Source: JABSOG01 sp041583135 (lineage in GTDB: Bacteria > Pseudomonadota > Gammaproteobacteria > Enterobacterales > Alteromonadaceae). From it: a stretch of DNA of 8,512 nt. A program made the translations under genes and the position numbers. Shown here piece after piece: positions 1 through 6,247 of this stretch (position 1 is the first letter of the stretch; each line of letters begins with the position of its first letter). The stretch covers positions 1 through 8,512 of the forward strand of contig JBFHGJ010000167.1 in assembly GCA_041583135.1 (NCBI GenBank), written 5' to 3'. The notes beneath the pieces are model-generated. The model saw nothing but the letters and a program-made list of their open reading frames with translations. It was not told the origin of the DNA and made no database searches.

Positions 1-918
1 ACAGTACCTGCTGCCAAAGGTAATGGTAAAGCCATTGCTTCTCCTGCGGTTCGCCGTCTTGCCCGTGAAATGGGCATTGATTTGGCGCAAATCAATGGCT
101 CAGGTCCTAAAGGTCGAGTATTTAAAGAAGACTTGACTAAAGCGCCTGTTGCTCAACCGGCCACACAGACAACAGCACCGGCTGTGACGCAAAAGCCTGC
201 TGTAACTGGCGGCATCACTAAGGTTGAAAAGGTCAAAGGCATTCGCGCCGCTATGGTGAAGTCGATGACCGAATCGGTGCGTACCATTCCACATTTCACT
301 TATTGTGATGAAGTGGATATGACTAACCTTATCGCCTTGCGTAAGAAGCTCAAAGATAAGTACGCCAGTGATGATGTGAAGCTCACCATGATGCCGTTTT
401 TCATGAAAGCGATGTCTTTGGCGATTAAAGCGCATCCTATCTTGAATTCACAGCCTAACGAAGAATGCACCGAGATTAGTTACTTTGAAGATCACAACAT
501 CGCCATGGCGGTCGATTCAAAGCACGGCTTGTTGGTGCCTAATGTTAAGGCGTGTCAAAACAAGAGCATCATGGATATCGCCAAAGAGGTGACTCGCTTG
601 ACCAACGCAGCCCGGGAAGGTCGAGTTAATCCTGATGATTTACGTGCCGGTACTATCACCATTTCTAACATTGGTGCACTGGGCGGCACGGTGGCAACGC
701 CTATTATCAACAAGCCTCAGGTGGCAATTGTTGCCTTAGGCAAGGTGCAAACCTTGCCACGCTTTAATAACAAAGGTGAAGTTGAAGCGCGCTCGATTAT
801 GCAGATCAGCTGGTCTGGCGATCACCGTGTGATTGACGGTGGGACTATTGCCCGCTTTAGCAATTTGTGGAAAGACTATCTTGAAGATCCGTCAGATATG
901 TTGATTGCAATGGCCTAA
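1..918 (+). CDS. bkdB: Branched-chain 2-oxoacid dehydrogenase E2 (dihydrolipoyl acyltransferase), 5'-truncated
   Basis: This is the E2 core of the branched-chain 2-oxoacid dehydrogenase complex, which moves the acyl group from lipoamide to CoA in valine, leucine and isoleucine breakdown in the cytoplasm. The reading frame is open from base 1, so the start and the lipoyl domain(s) lie outside the window; 305 residues remain. In order they show a peripheral subunit-binding domain (about residues 12-46, ASPAVRRLAREMGID and GSGPKGRV), a Thr/Ala/Pro-rich flexible linker (about 50-70) and the catalytic domain to the end. The active site DHRVIDG is at about 274-280 (His275, Asp279), and the SNIG segment is at 222-225. 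The C-terminal stretch ISWSGDHRVIDGG followed by RFSNLWKDYLEDP resembles mitochondrial branched-chain E2 more than pyruvate or 2-oxoglutarate E2, which decides the call. The E1 genes (bkdA1/A2) would be expected upstream. An ATG at 70 lies inside the binding domain and is not a start. A terminator follows 20 bp after the stop. Confidence 0.9.
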   Translation, partial: TVPAAKGNGKAIASPAVRRLAREMGIDLAQINGSGPKGRVFKEDLTKAPVAQPATQTTAPAVTQKPAVTGGITKVEKVKGIRAAMVKSMTESVRTIPHFTYCDEVDMTNLIALRKKLKDKYASDDVKLTMMPFFMKAMSLAIKAHPILNSQPNEECTEISYFEDHNIAMAVDSKHGLLVPNVKACQNKSIMDIAKEVTRLTNAAREGRVNPDDLRAGTITISNIGALGGTVATPIINKPQVAIVALGKVQTLPRFNNKGEVEARSIMQISWSGDHRVIDGGTIARFSNLWKDYLEDPSDMLIAMA

Positions 919-937
919 CGGCTAAGGCGTTTAAGAT

Positions 938-972
938 AAAAAAGGGGTGACCGCATGGTTCACCCCTTTTTT
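938..972. terminator. Rho-independent terminator after bkdB, possibly bidirectional
   Basis: The arms GGGGTGA (944-950) and TCACCCC (960-966) pair perfectly. They are flanked by an A-run (938-943) and a T-run (967-972), and two inner C-G pairs (CC/GG) close around a small loop. This is a textbook intrinsic terminator for the plus-strand E2 gene. Because the A-run and T-run are symmetric, it could also stop minus-strand transcripts coming from the convergent gene at 1193-1696. Confidence 0.9.
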
Positions 973-990
973 ATGTATAGGGATATACGG

Positions 991-1139
991 TCACTGATTT
1001 TGCTCCCGGCAAAATTCAGTATTTCCACCTTCCGTGGCGGTCATGCCTACGTTGCCGACATGGATGTCGGTACTAAGACAGTGCAGGAGCACACTGTCGG
1101 TGTCGGCGAATGCATGGATGAATGAGGTAGGGCGACGCC
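991..1139. repeat. Structured intergenic element with nested hairpins (probable dispersed repeat)
   Basis: This gene-free stretch between two convergent genes is full of inverted repeats. A 10-bp hairpin with one bulge pairs 994-1003 with 1009-1019. CCAC/GTGG pairs at 1025-1028 and 1034-1037. CCGACAT-GG-ATGTCGG lies at 1055-1070. GACAGTG/CACTGTC pairs 1077-1083 with 1092-1098. An outer closing stem pairs GGCG (1036-1039) with CGCC (1136-1139) and CCTAC (1046-1050) with GTAGG (1127-1131), so the inner arms form a cloverleaf-like fold. TGTCGG occurs three times (1065, 1095, 1101) and can pair alternatively with CCGACA at 1055. The apex CATGGATG of the first inner arm recurs at 1113-1120 in a degraded third arm. 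From memory, similar elements are scattered through Shewanella genomes. Only one copy is in this window, so repetition is inferred rather than seen. No protein is supported here, and 1140-1192 shows nothing notable. Confidence 0.7.
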
Positions 1140-1192
1140 ATACCTAGGCGATGACTATTTTGCGCTGTATCAGGCGATTGCACCTTGCGCTT

Positions 1193-1696
1193 TCAGGCGG
1201 CTTTGGCGTGACGCTGAATAAAGCTGGCTTTGGTTACCGACAGCCCCTGTAGCAGTTCTTTTACACGGGTTTGATAAAACAGCTTGTTATATTCTCTGGT
1301 GCGGTTAGGCAGCATTAAAGCCACATTTAGCAGTTTTTTCTTCAACCATTCGGTGTCGCCTTTACTGTTGCTGATATTGACCTGCTTGGTAATGGTGATG
1401 GCGATACGGTTGGCCAAGCGTTCCATTTGACGCGCATTTTCTTCTGTAATTTCCTGATTAACAAAGTAATTATCAATAATGGCGTAATAGTTTTCGACAT
1501 GAGCCGGGCGAATGATACGTTGCATGACGAACATTTCAAGGGTCGCTTTATAGGCCGTCTTGATGTCGGTAATGCGCTTGGCGATTTCATCTTGTTTGCG
1601 TAACTTTTCTTTGGCATGAATGTGATAGGCAAACACTAAGGAAGCTGCGAGCAGTCCACCTGCGGGCATAATTACGTACATCATTAGATCAATCAT
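1193..1696 (-). CDS. Unrecognised single-pass membrane protein, 167 aa
   Basis: I do not recognise this family. The protein has one hydrophobic N-terminal helix (about residues 5-24, MMYVIMPAGGLLAASLVFAY) followed by a basic stretch (HAKEKLRK). The remaining ~140 residues are predicted mostly helical and rich in Lys, Arg, Asn and Glu. Positive charges just after the helix suggest the soluble part faces the cytoplasm. No Cys pair, enzyme motif or lipobox is visible. The start at 1696 is supported by GGAGAGG about six bases upstream on the minus strand. Codon use looks like that of the neighbours, so it is probably a genuine lineage-conserved gene. It stands alone: trmO, upstream on the same strand, ends 173 bp away and two inverted repeats lie between them. 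The 3' end faces the structured repeat and the bkdB terminator. Confidence 0.75.
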   Translation of the reverse strand: MIDLMMYVIMPAGGLLAASLVFAYHIHAKEKLRKQDEIAKRITDIKTAYKATLEMFVMQRIIRPAHVENYYAIIDNYFVNQEITEENARQMERLANRIAITITKQVNISNSKGDTEWLKKKLLNVALMLPNRTREYNKLFYQTRVKELLQGLSVTKASFIQRHAKAA

Positions 1697-1750
1697 TTTA
1701 ACCTCTCCGTCAACAGCAGATCGTTCTATCGCAATTATCGATTAAGAACT

Positions 1751-1765
1751 GAACAAATTTTGTTC
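1751..1765. repeat. 15-bp palindrome GAACAAA-T-TTTGTTC, possible operator
   Basis: This perfect 7-bp inverted repeat with a one-base centre lies 55 bp upstream of the start of the minus-strand gene at 1193-1696. A -10-like GATAAT (minus strand, 1734-1739) would put the palindrome on that promoter's -35 region, and a second -10-like TATTAT (1766-1771) directly abuts it. No good -35 pairs with either, so no promoter is called. The symmetry and position fit a dimeric regulator's site, but the motif is A/T-rich and matches no regulator I can name. Confidence 0.4.
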
Positions 1766-1792
1766 ATAATAACTTATCGACCAGTTGCGAGA

Positions 1793-1820
1793 ATGCTTTA
1801 GCAATGAATTTCTAAAGCAT
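1793..1820. repeat. Perfect 9-bp inverted repeat with 10-nt loop, downstream of trmO
   Basis: ATGCTTTAG (1793-1801) and CTAAAGCAT (1812-1820) are exact reverse complements around a 10-nt loop. The element lies about 50 bp past the trmO stop, in the direction of trmO transcription. No T-run follows on the minus strand, so it is not a canonical intrinsic terminator. It could be a 3'-end stabilising hairpin, a weak or factor-dependent terminator, or a regulatory site for the next gene. Confidence 0.45.
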
Positions 1821-1869
1821 ATATTGCGCCAAGGTTTATTGGCTGATGTTTTACCGTGATGGAGATGGT

Positions 1870-2583
1870 TTATAGGGGCTTGATGGTCAGCACTTGATTC
1901 ACGCCTTCAATCACTTGCCAGCTGATATCAAAGTCATACAACTCGACATTATAGACTTTGTTGTCTTCAGTATTTTTCTTATAAGCTGGCCTAGGGTCTT
2001 GGCTTAATATCTCGCTGATAAAGTCTTGTAGGTTGGGGTACTCATTGGCAACTTCGCTACAGGCATTTAGTGCCTCAGGTGAAAATATCACGGGCATTTG
2101 ATTGTCAGGTGACTGCTCAGCGTAACCGCCGGTGGCCGACTCGACGATATCGGAGTAGGGGATATAGGGCTTAATATCGATGATTGGGGTTTTGTCGAGT
2201 AAGTCTACGCCACCTAATACCAGCACCGGACCGTTTTTTTCGTATTCAATATCCAACAGTTCAACTGCCGACATGCCGATACCGTTGGGTCTGAACGTTG
2301 CGCGACTGGCCAATACTCCGATTTTCTTATTGCCGCCCAATCGTGGCGGGCGTATAGTGGGGGTCCAACCTTTGGCTAGGTTTTGATGGAACATAAATAG
2401 CAGCCACAAATGGGAAAATTGCTCTAGTCCTCGCACCATGTCAACTTTGTTGTAGGGCGCCACAAAATGCAACCTGGCAACGGCTTGTTTTACCAGACCG
2501 GGTTGTCTTGGTATGGCGAATTTCTGTTTGTAGGGCGATTGAATTACGGCAATGTTTTCAACAGCAAAGGGCTGTGGCTTCAT
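1870..2583 (-). CDS. trmO: tRNA (N6-threonylcarbamoyladenosine37-N6)-methyltransferase TrmO
   Basis: TrmO uses S-adenosylmethionine to methylate N6-threonylcarbamoyladenosine at position 37 of tRNAs such as tRNA-Thr(GGU), giving m6t6A and tuning decoding in the cytoplasm. The protein (237 aa; about 235 in E. coli YaeB/TrmO) carries the family blocks: SHLWLLFMFH (57-66), RPPRLGG and IGVLASRATFRPNGIGMS (about 78-105), GVDLLDKTPIIDIKPYIPYSD (125-145, in parts) and the C-terminal DPRPAY (196-201). The ATG at 2583 is preferred over an in-frame ATG at 2595. GGGGA lies five bases before 2583, no Shine-Dalgarno precedes 2595, and the predicted transcript start (~2605) would leave only about 10 nt before 2595. 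The gene is monocistronic and divergent from the Gld-like operon. It looks intact. Confidence 0.93.
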   Translation of the reverse strand: MKPQPFAVENIAVIQSPYKQKFAIPRQPGLVKQAVARLHFVAPYNKVDMVRGLEQFSHLWLLFMFHQNLAKGWTPTIRPPRLGGNKKIGVLASRATFRPNGIGMSAVELLDIEYEKNGPVLVLGGVDLLDKTPIIDIKPYIPYSDIVESATGGYAEQSPDNQMPVIFSPEALNACSEVANEYPNLQDFISEILSQDPRPAYKKNTEDNKVYNVELYDFDISWQVIEGVNQVLTIKPL

Positions 2584-2611
2584 CTGGATCCCCATTCATA
2601 AAATTTTGCAA

Positions 2612-2641
2612 ATATTGTCTTGAAATACGCGCATTGGTCAA
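2612..2641 (-). promoter_or_regulatory. Predicted sigma70 promoter of trmO
   Basis: On the minus strand, a -35 TTGACC (2636-2641, 5/6 to consensus) and a -10 CAATAT (2612-2617, with the key A2 and T6) are 18 bp apart. Transcription would start near 2605, giving a leader of about 20 nt to the ATG at 2583. The -10 is weak. The element overlaps the opposing promoter at 2620-2647. Confidence 0.4.
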
Positions 2642-2647
2642 TATATT
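2620..2647 (+). promoter_or_regulatory. Predicted sigma70 promoter of the Gld-like ABC operon
   Basis: A -35 TTGAAA (2620-2625, 5/6) and a -10 TATATT (2642-2647, 5/6) are 16 bp apart. A start near 2654 would leave a leader of about 80 nt before the ATPase ATG at 2733. That leader holds ACTCA-N7-TGAGT (2664-2680), a weak inverted repeat of unknown meaning. No other convincing promoter is visible within the operon. Confidence 0.5.
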
Positions 2648-2732
2648 AATTTTGCCGTAAATAACTCAAGCTACCTGAGTATCTTTAGGTGGCCAAATAA
2701 AAAATGACAGTTTCACGAGGAGTTATCTTATC

Positions 2733-3653
2733 ATGATCGTGATAGATCAGCTTTGTAAATCGTTCGGCGATTTTGTCGCAGTGAACCATTTATCCTTCAG
2801 TGTGAAACCTGGTGATGTCGTTGGATTTCTCGGCCCGAATGGGGCTGGAAAGTCTACCACGATGAAAATGATCACCGGGTTTTTAACGCCTTCGAGCGGT
2901 CAGATCAACATTTTTGACCAGAACATCGAATCTCAGCCACAGGCGGTTAAACAACTTATCGGCTATCTGCCCGAAGGGGCGCCAGCCTATGGTGATATGA
3001 CCGTGGCGCAATTTTTAGATTTTATTGCCGATGTTCGGGGGCTAAAAGGTCCGCAAAAAACCGCCCGGCTAAAACAAGTGATCGACTCAATTGAACTTGA
3101 AAGCGTGTTGTATCGTCCTATCGACGATTTGTCCAAAGGCTTTAAACGCCGAGTTGGGCTGGCGCAGGCGATCATTCACGACCCAAAAGTGCTGATCCTC
3201 GACGAGCCGACCGATGGGCTGGATCCCAATCAAAAGCACCATGTCAGAGCGCTTATTCAAAACCTCGCCAAAGACAAAATCGTGATTGTTTCGACCCATA
3301 TCTTAGAAGAAGTGACGGCGGTGTGTAACCGCGCGGTGATCATTTCTCAAGGTACGAAGCTTTTTGATGGCACGCCTGACGAGTTGGTGCGCAAATCCCG
3401 CTATCACCATGCGGTGACCATTGATTTTACGTCATTACCCGACAAGCTTGATTCACTCAGTCAGTTGCCTGAGGTGGCGGGTATTGAAAGCCAAGGCTCG
3501 CAGGTAACGGTGTTTGCCAAAGACAATGGCATTATTTTTAATCGGGTCTTTAATCACATCAATGATGCCGGATGGCAGGTAAACGGTATTTATGCCGAAA
3601 AAGGTCGTTTAGATGATGTATTTCGTGAAATGACAACTGGGGAGACCAACTGA
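2733..3653 (+). CDS. GldA-like ABC-2 transporter ATP-binding protein
   Basis: This is the cytoplasmic ATPase of an ABC-2 type transporter, expected to bind ATP as a dimer and drive the permease encoded next. The nucleotide-binding domain fills about residues 1-215. It has Walker A GPNGAGKST (34-42), a Q-loop segment IGYLPEGAPAY (76-86) with Glu where most ABC proteins have Gln, signature LSKGFKRR (133-140), Walker B VLILDEPT (153-160), D-loop DGLDP (161-165) and switch His189 in STHIL. The variant GYLPE and LSKGF motifs are typical of the GldA/NosF group of ABC-2 ATPases, so the protein should be active. Residues ~220-306 are the C-terminal extension common in that group. GAGGAG lies ten bases before the ATG. 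The stop overlaps the permease start by one base. NosF is the main alternative, but no nos copper or nitrous-oxide genes are present. Confidence 0.9.
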   Translation: MIVIDQLCKSFGDFVAVNHLSFSVKPGDVVGFLGPNGAGKSTTMKMITGFLTPSSGQINIFDQNIESQPQAVKQLIGYLPEGAPAYGDMTVAQFLDFIADVRGLKGPQKTARLKQVIDSIELESVLYRPIDDLSKGFKRRVGLAQAIIHDPKVLILDEPTDGLDPNQKHHVRALIQNLAKDKIVIVSTHILEEVTAVCNRAVIISQGTKLFDGTPDELVRKSRYHHAVTIDFTSLPDKLDSLSQLPEVAGIESQGSQVTVFAKDNGIIFNRVFNHINDAGWQVNGIYAEKGRLDDVFREMTTGETN

Positions 3654-4387
3654 TGAACATGACCCAGATTTTATTTAAACGCGAGTTTTCGTCGTTTTTC
3701 TCAACCCCGGTTGCCTATGTGTTTATCGCCATCTTTCTGATCATGAGTGGCGTATTTACTTTCTATCTCGGTAACTTTTATGAACGCGGCCAGGCCGACC
3801 TGCTGCCGTTTTTTAACTTTCACCCATGGCTTTATTTGTTCTTGGTTCCGGCAATGGCGATGCGGACATGGTCAGAAGAACGTAAGAGCGGCACCATCGA
3901 GCTGTTGATGACCTTGCCGGTGACGCCGGTACAGGCCATGGTGGCGAAGTTTTTTGCCGCATGGTGCATTTTAGGTTTGTCGTTGTTGCTGACCTTTCCG
4001 ATGTGGTTGATGGTGAACTACTTGGGTGAACCGGACAACGGCGTTATTTTTGCCGCCTATATCGGCAGCTGGCTGATGAGCGGGGCGTTCTTGGCCATTG
4101 GCATCTGTATGTCGGCGCTGTCGAAAAGCCAAGTGGTAGCCTTTATTCTTGCGGTGGTGGTGTGCTTTTTATTTGTACTTAGCGGCACCGGTATGGTTCT
4201 GGACGTGTTTAAAGGCTGGGTGCCGGCGGTGCTACTCGATACCATTGCCAGCTTGAGCTTTTTAACCCACTTCGAAGCCATTTCTAAAGGGGTGATAGCC
4301 CTTAAAGATGTCGGTTACTTTGTCATTTTGATCGCCGCATGGCTCTATGCGGGTTTGGTGATCATCGAACAGAAAAAAGCACAATAG
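3653..4387 (+). CDS. GldF-like ABC-2 type permease
   Basis: This inner-membrane permease of 244 aa has about six hydrophobic segments (roughly residues 20-40, 57-70, 99-123, 130-153, 160-180 and 220-238). Between the second and third lies the ABC-2 permease hallmark RTWSEERKSGTIELLMTLPV (71-90), in the region thought to couple to the ATPase. The late motif HFEAISKGVIALKDVGYF (206-223) is also typical of GldF/NosY-like permeases. The start ATG shares its A with the upstream stop (TGATG), and GGGGAG sits eight bases before it, so translation is probably coupled to the ATPase. A second ATG at 3659 is too far from that site. The length fits the family. The substrate cannot be read from the sequence. 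Confidence 0.9.
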   Translation: MNMTQILFKREFSSFFSTPVAYVFIAIFLIMSGVFTFYLGNFYERGQADLLPFFNFHPWLYLFLVPAMAMRTWSEERKSGTIELLMTLPVTPVQAMVAKFFAAWCILGLSLLLTFPMWLMVNYLGEPDNGVIFAAYIGSWLMSGAFLAIGICMSALSKSQVVAFILAVVVCFLFVLSGTGMVLDVFKGWVPAVLLDTIASLSFLTHFEAISKGVIALKDVGYFVILIAAWLYAGLVIIEQKKAQ

Positions 4388-4391
4388 GAGG
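4386..4391 (+). promoter_or_regulatory. Consensus Shine-Dalgarno overlapping the permease stop
   Basis: AGGAGG at 4386-4391 overlaps the TAG stop of the permease gene (4385-4387) and lies eight bases before the ATG at 4400. The arrangement suggests that ribosomes ending the permease help start the GldG-like protein. Confidence 0.75.
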
Positions 4392-4399
4392 CGCTTTCG

Positions 4400-6238
4400 A
4401 TGAAAAACGTATCTAGCCCGATAGCCCTGTTGGCCATCTTCTTACTGTTTGTCGGTGCGACCTTGTTAAATAACGTGGTGTTTGACCGCGCCCGTATCGA
4501 CTTGACGCAAAACAACATCTATTCATTGTCAGAGGGGTCGAAAAAGCTGCTCAGTGAACTCGATGAGCCTATCAACCTGTATTTCTTTTTCTCGAATAAA
4601 AACTCTGAAGGCATCACTTATATCAGAACCTATGCCGATAGGGTGCAGAGCCTGCTTAAAGAGTACGAGCAATATGCCGACGGTAAAATTAAGCTGCATA
4701 TCATCGACCCTGAGCCGTTCTCTGAGGCCGAAGACCGTGCTGCTGAGTTTGGTTTGACCGCAGCGAACATCAACACCGCAGGTGATAGTCTTTACTTCGG
4801 TTTGGGTGGTTCCAATGCCCTTGATGAGCGCGAGATCATTGCCTTTTTCGACCCGCAAAAAGAGTCATTTTTAGAGTACGATATTTCTAAGCTGATTTAT
4901 CAGTTGACTAAGCCGGAGCCGATTAAGGTCACCTTGATCAGTGGATTGAATATGAGTGGCGCGCCCAACCCGATGACAGGACAAATGGGCGAGCCATGGG
5001 CGGTTAAGCAGCAACTTGAGCAACTGTATAAAGTCGAGGTGGTTGAGCCAACGGCCAACGAGATCCCCGAAGATACCAGTGTGCTGATGTTGGTGCACCC
5101 AAAAGACTATTCAGACAAGCTGCTTTATGCCATCGACCAATATGTGCTTAAAGGCGGCAAGCTGGTGGTCTATGCCGACGCCCATGCCGAGTCCGATCAA
5201 ATGGCGATGATGGGTCAGGGGGGCCAAGGGCCAAACAGCTCGAACTTAGATAAGCTGTTCAGTGCTTGGGGCGTCAAATTCGACAATCGTGTCACTTTGG
5301 ATGCCGCCAAAGGCCTTGAGATCAGAATGCCTTCCGGTGGTGTAGGTCGCCATGTCGGTTTTATTGGCCTTACTGCTGAGAACGTCAACCCTGAGGATGT
5401 CGTCTCTGGTGAGCTGCAAATGATCAATGGCGCCTCTTTTGGTTCATTGTCTCAAGCAGAAGCCGCGACAACGACTTTTACCCCACTACTGCGTAGCTCA
5501 AACCATACTCAGCTGGTGGAGTCTTTTATGTATGTGTTTCAGTCGCGCAATCCTGAAGCGTTACTTAAGCAGTTCAAATCGCAAGAGACTACATTAACCC
5601 TAGGCGCGCGTATTAGCGGCAAGGCGAAATCGGCTTTCGACAGCATTCCCACGGGGGTTAACAGCAGCAACAGAGTTGAGCAAAGTGATGATATTCAGGT
5701 GATTGTTATCGCCGATACTGATTTGTTGACCGATCAGTTTTGGGTGTCACGACAAAACTTCTTTGGTCAAACCATCTTAAGTCCGTTTGCCAACAACGGT
5801 GACTTGGCAACCAATATCATCGAAAACTTAGGCGGTAGCTCAACGCTTATCTCTATTCGTGGTCGTGGTAGTTATACTCGTCCGTTTGACGTAGTGGCGG
5901 ATTTGACGGTGGAAGCCGAAGCGAAATTCCGTGAAAAAGAACAGGCCCTGCAAGCCAAGCTGCAAGAGACTGAAAAGCAACTGTCAGAACTGCAAGCGCA
6001 AACCGGCAGTGATGGCGCCTTGGTATTAAGCCCTGAGCAAAATCAAATGCTACAAGGGTTTATTCAAGAAAAGGTTGCGATTCGCAAAGAGTTGCGTGAA
6101 GTTCGTCATCAGCTTGATCAAGACATTGAACTACTGGGCACCAAGCTTAAATTTATTACTATCGCCTTGATGCCGTTGTTGTTGACCTTGGGGCTGGCAT
6201 TTATTGCCCGTCGCTCACGTCGTAAAGCCATTATCTAA
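4400..6238 (+). CDS. GldG-like ABC transporter auxiliary protein
   Basis: This 612-aa protein matches the GldG / 'ABC-type uncharacterized transport system' auxiliary family. It has one N-terminal membrane helix (about 7-25), the conserved FDRARIDLTQNNIYSLSEGS (28-47), a large soluble domain to about residue 500, a Glu/Gln/Lys-rich predicted coiled coil (about 503-577, with a break near 535-547), and a second membrane helix (585-603) followed by the basic tail RRSRRK. The basic tail and hairpin topology place the soluble part in the periplasm. Family-like blocks include GGKLVVYADAH (252-262), VIVIADTDLL (434-443) and the NIIENLGGS...LISIRGR segment (472-489). No catalytic motif is evident. 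Being co-transcribed with an ABC-2 ATPase and permease, it probably forms the periplasmic part of that transporter. A Gly/Gln/Met-rich patch (about 267-280) looks like a flexible loop. The stop is nine bases before the DUF4340 gene. Confidence 0.88.
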   Translation: MKNVSSPIALLAIFLLFVGATLLNNVVFDRARIDLTQNNIYSLSEGSKKLLSELDEPINLYFFFSNKNSEGITYIRTYADRVQSLLKEYEQYADGKIKLHIIDPEPFSEAEDRAAEFGLTAANINTAGDSLYFGLGGSNALDEREIIAFFDPQKESFLEYDISKLIYQLTKPEPIKVTLISGLNMSGAPNPMTGQMGEPWAVKQQLEQLYKVEVVEPTANEIPEDTSVLMLVHPKDYSDKLLYAIDQYVLKGGKLVVYADAHAESDQMAMMGQGGQGPNSSNLDKLFSAWGVKFDNRVTLDAAKGLEIRMPSGGVGRHVGFIGLTAENVNPEDVVSGELQMINGASFGSLSQAEAATTTFTPLLRSSNHTQLVESFMYVFQSRNPEALLKQFKSQETTLTLGARISGKAKSAFDSIPTGVNSSNRVEQSDDIQVIVIADTDLLTDQFWVSRQNFFGQTILSPFANNGDLATNIIENLGGSSTLISIRGRGSYTRPFDVVADLTVEAEAKFREKEQALQAKLQETEKQLSELQAQTGSDGALVLSPEQNQMLQGFIQEKVAIRKELREVRHQLDQDIELLGTKLKFITIALMPLLLTLGLAFIARRSRRKAII

Positions 6239-6243
6239 GGAGG
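6238..6243 (+). promoter_or_regulatory. Consensus Shine-Dalgarno setting a GTG start
   Basis: AGGAGG at 6238-6243 shares its first A with the stop of the GldG-like gene (TAA, 6236-6238) and lies four bases before GTG at 6248. It fixes the start of the DUF4340 gene at a GTG and again suggests translational coupling. Confidence 0.75.
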
Positions 6244-6247
6244 CACT

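Noticed and set aside
100..435. Minus-strand open frame of 111 codons over bkdB
   Set aside because: It is a shadow of the E2 coding frame, with a His/Arg/Cys-rich implausible composition.
991..1192. Possible small protein gene within the structured intergenic repeat
   Set aside because: No frame has a start with a ribosome binding site; the constraint here is inverted-repeat symmetry rather than codon structure.
2593..2595. Upstream ATG start for trmO
   Set aside because: It has no Shine-Dalgarno and only ~10 nt to the predicted transcript start; ATG 2583 has GGGGA at good spacing and gives the usual family length.
5212..5230. G-rich run (GGG, GGGGGG, GGG) as a possible G-quadruplex in the GldG-like gene
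   Set aside because: It has only three separated G-runs and is explained by codons for the GQGGQGP loop.
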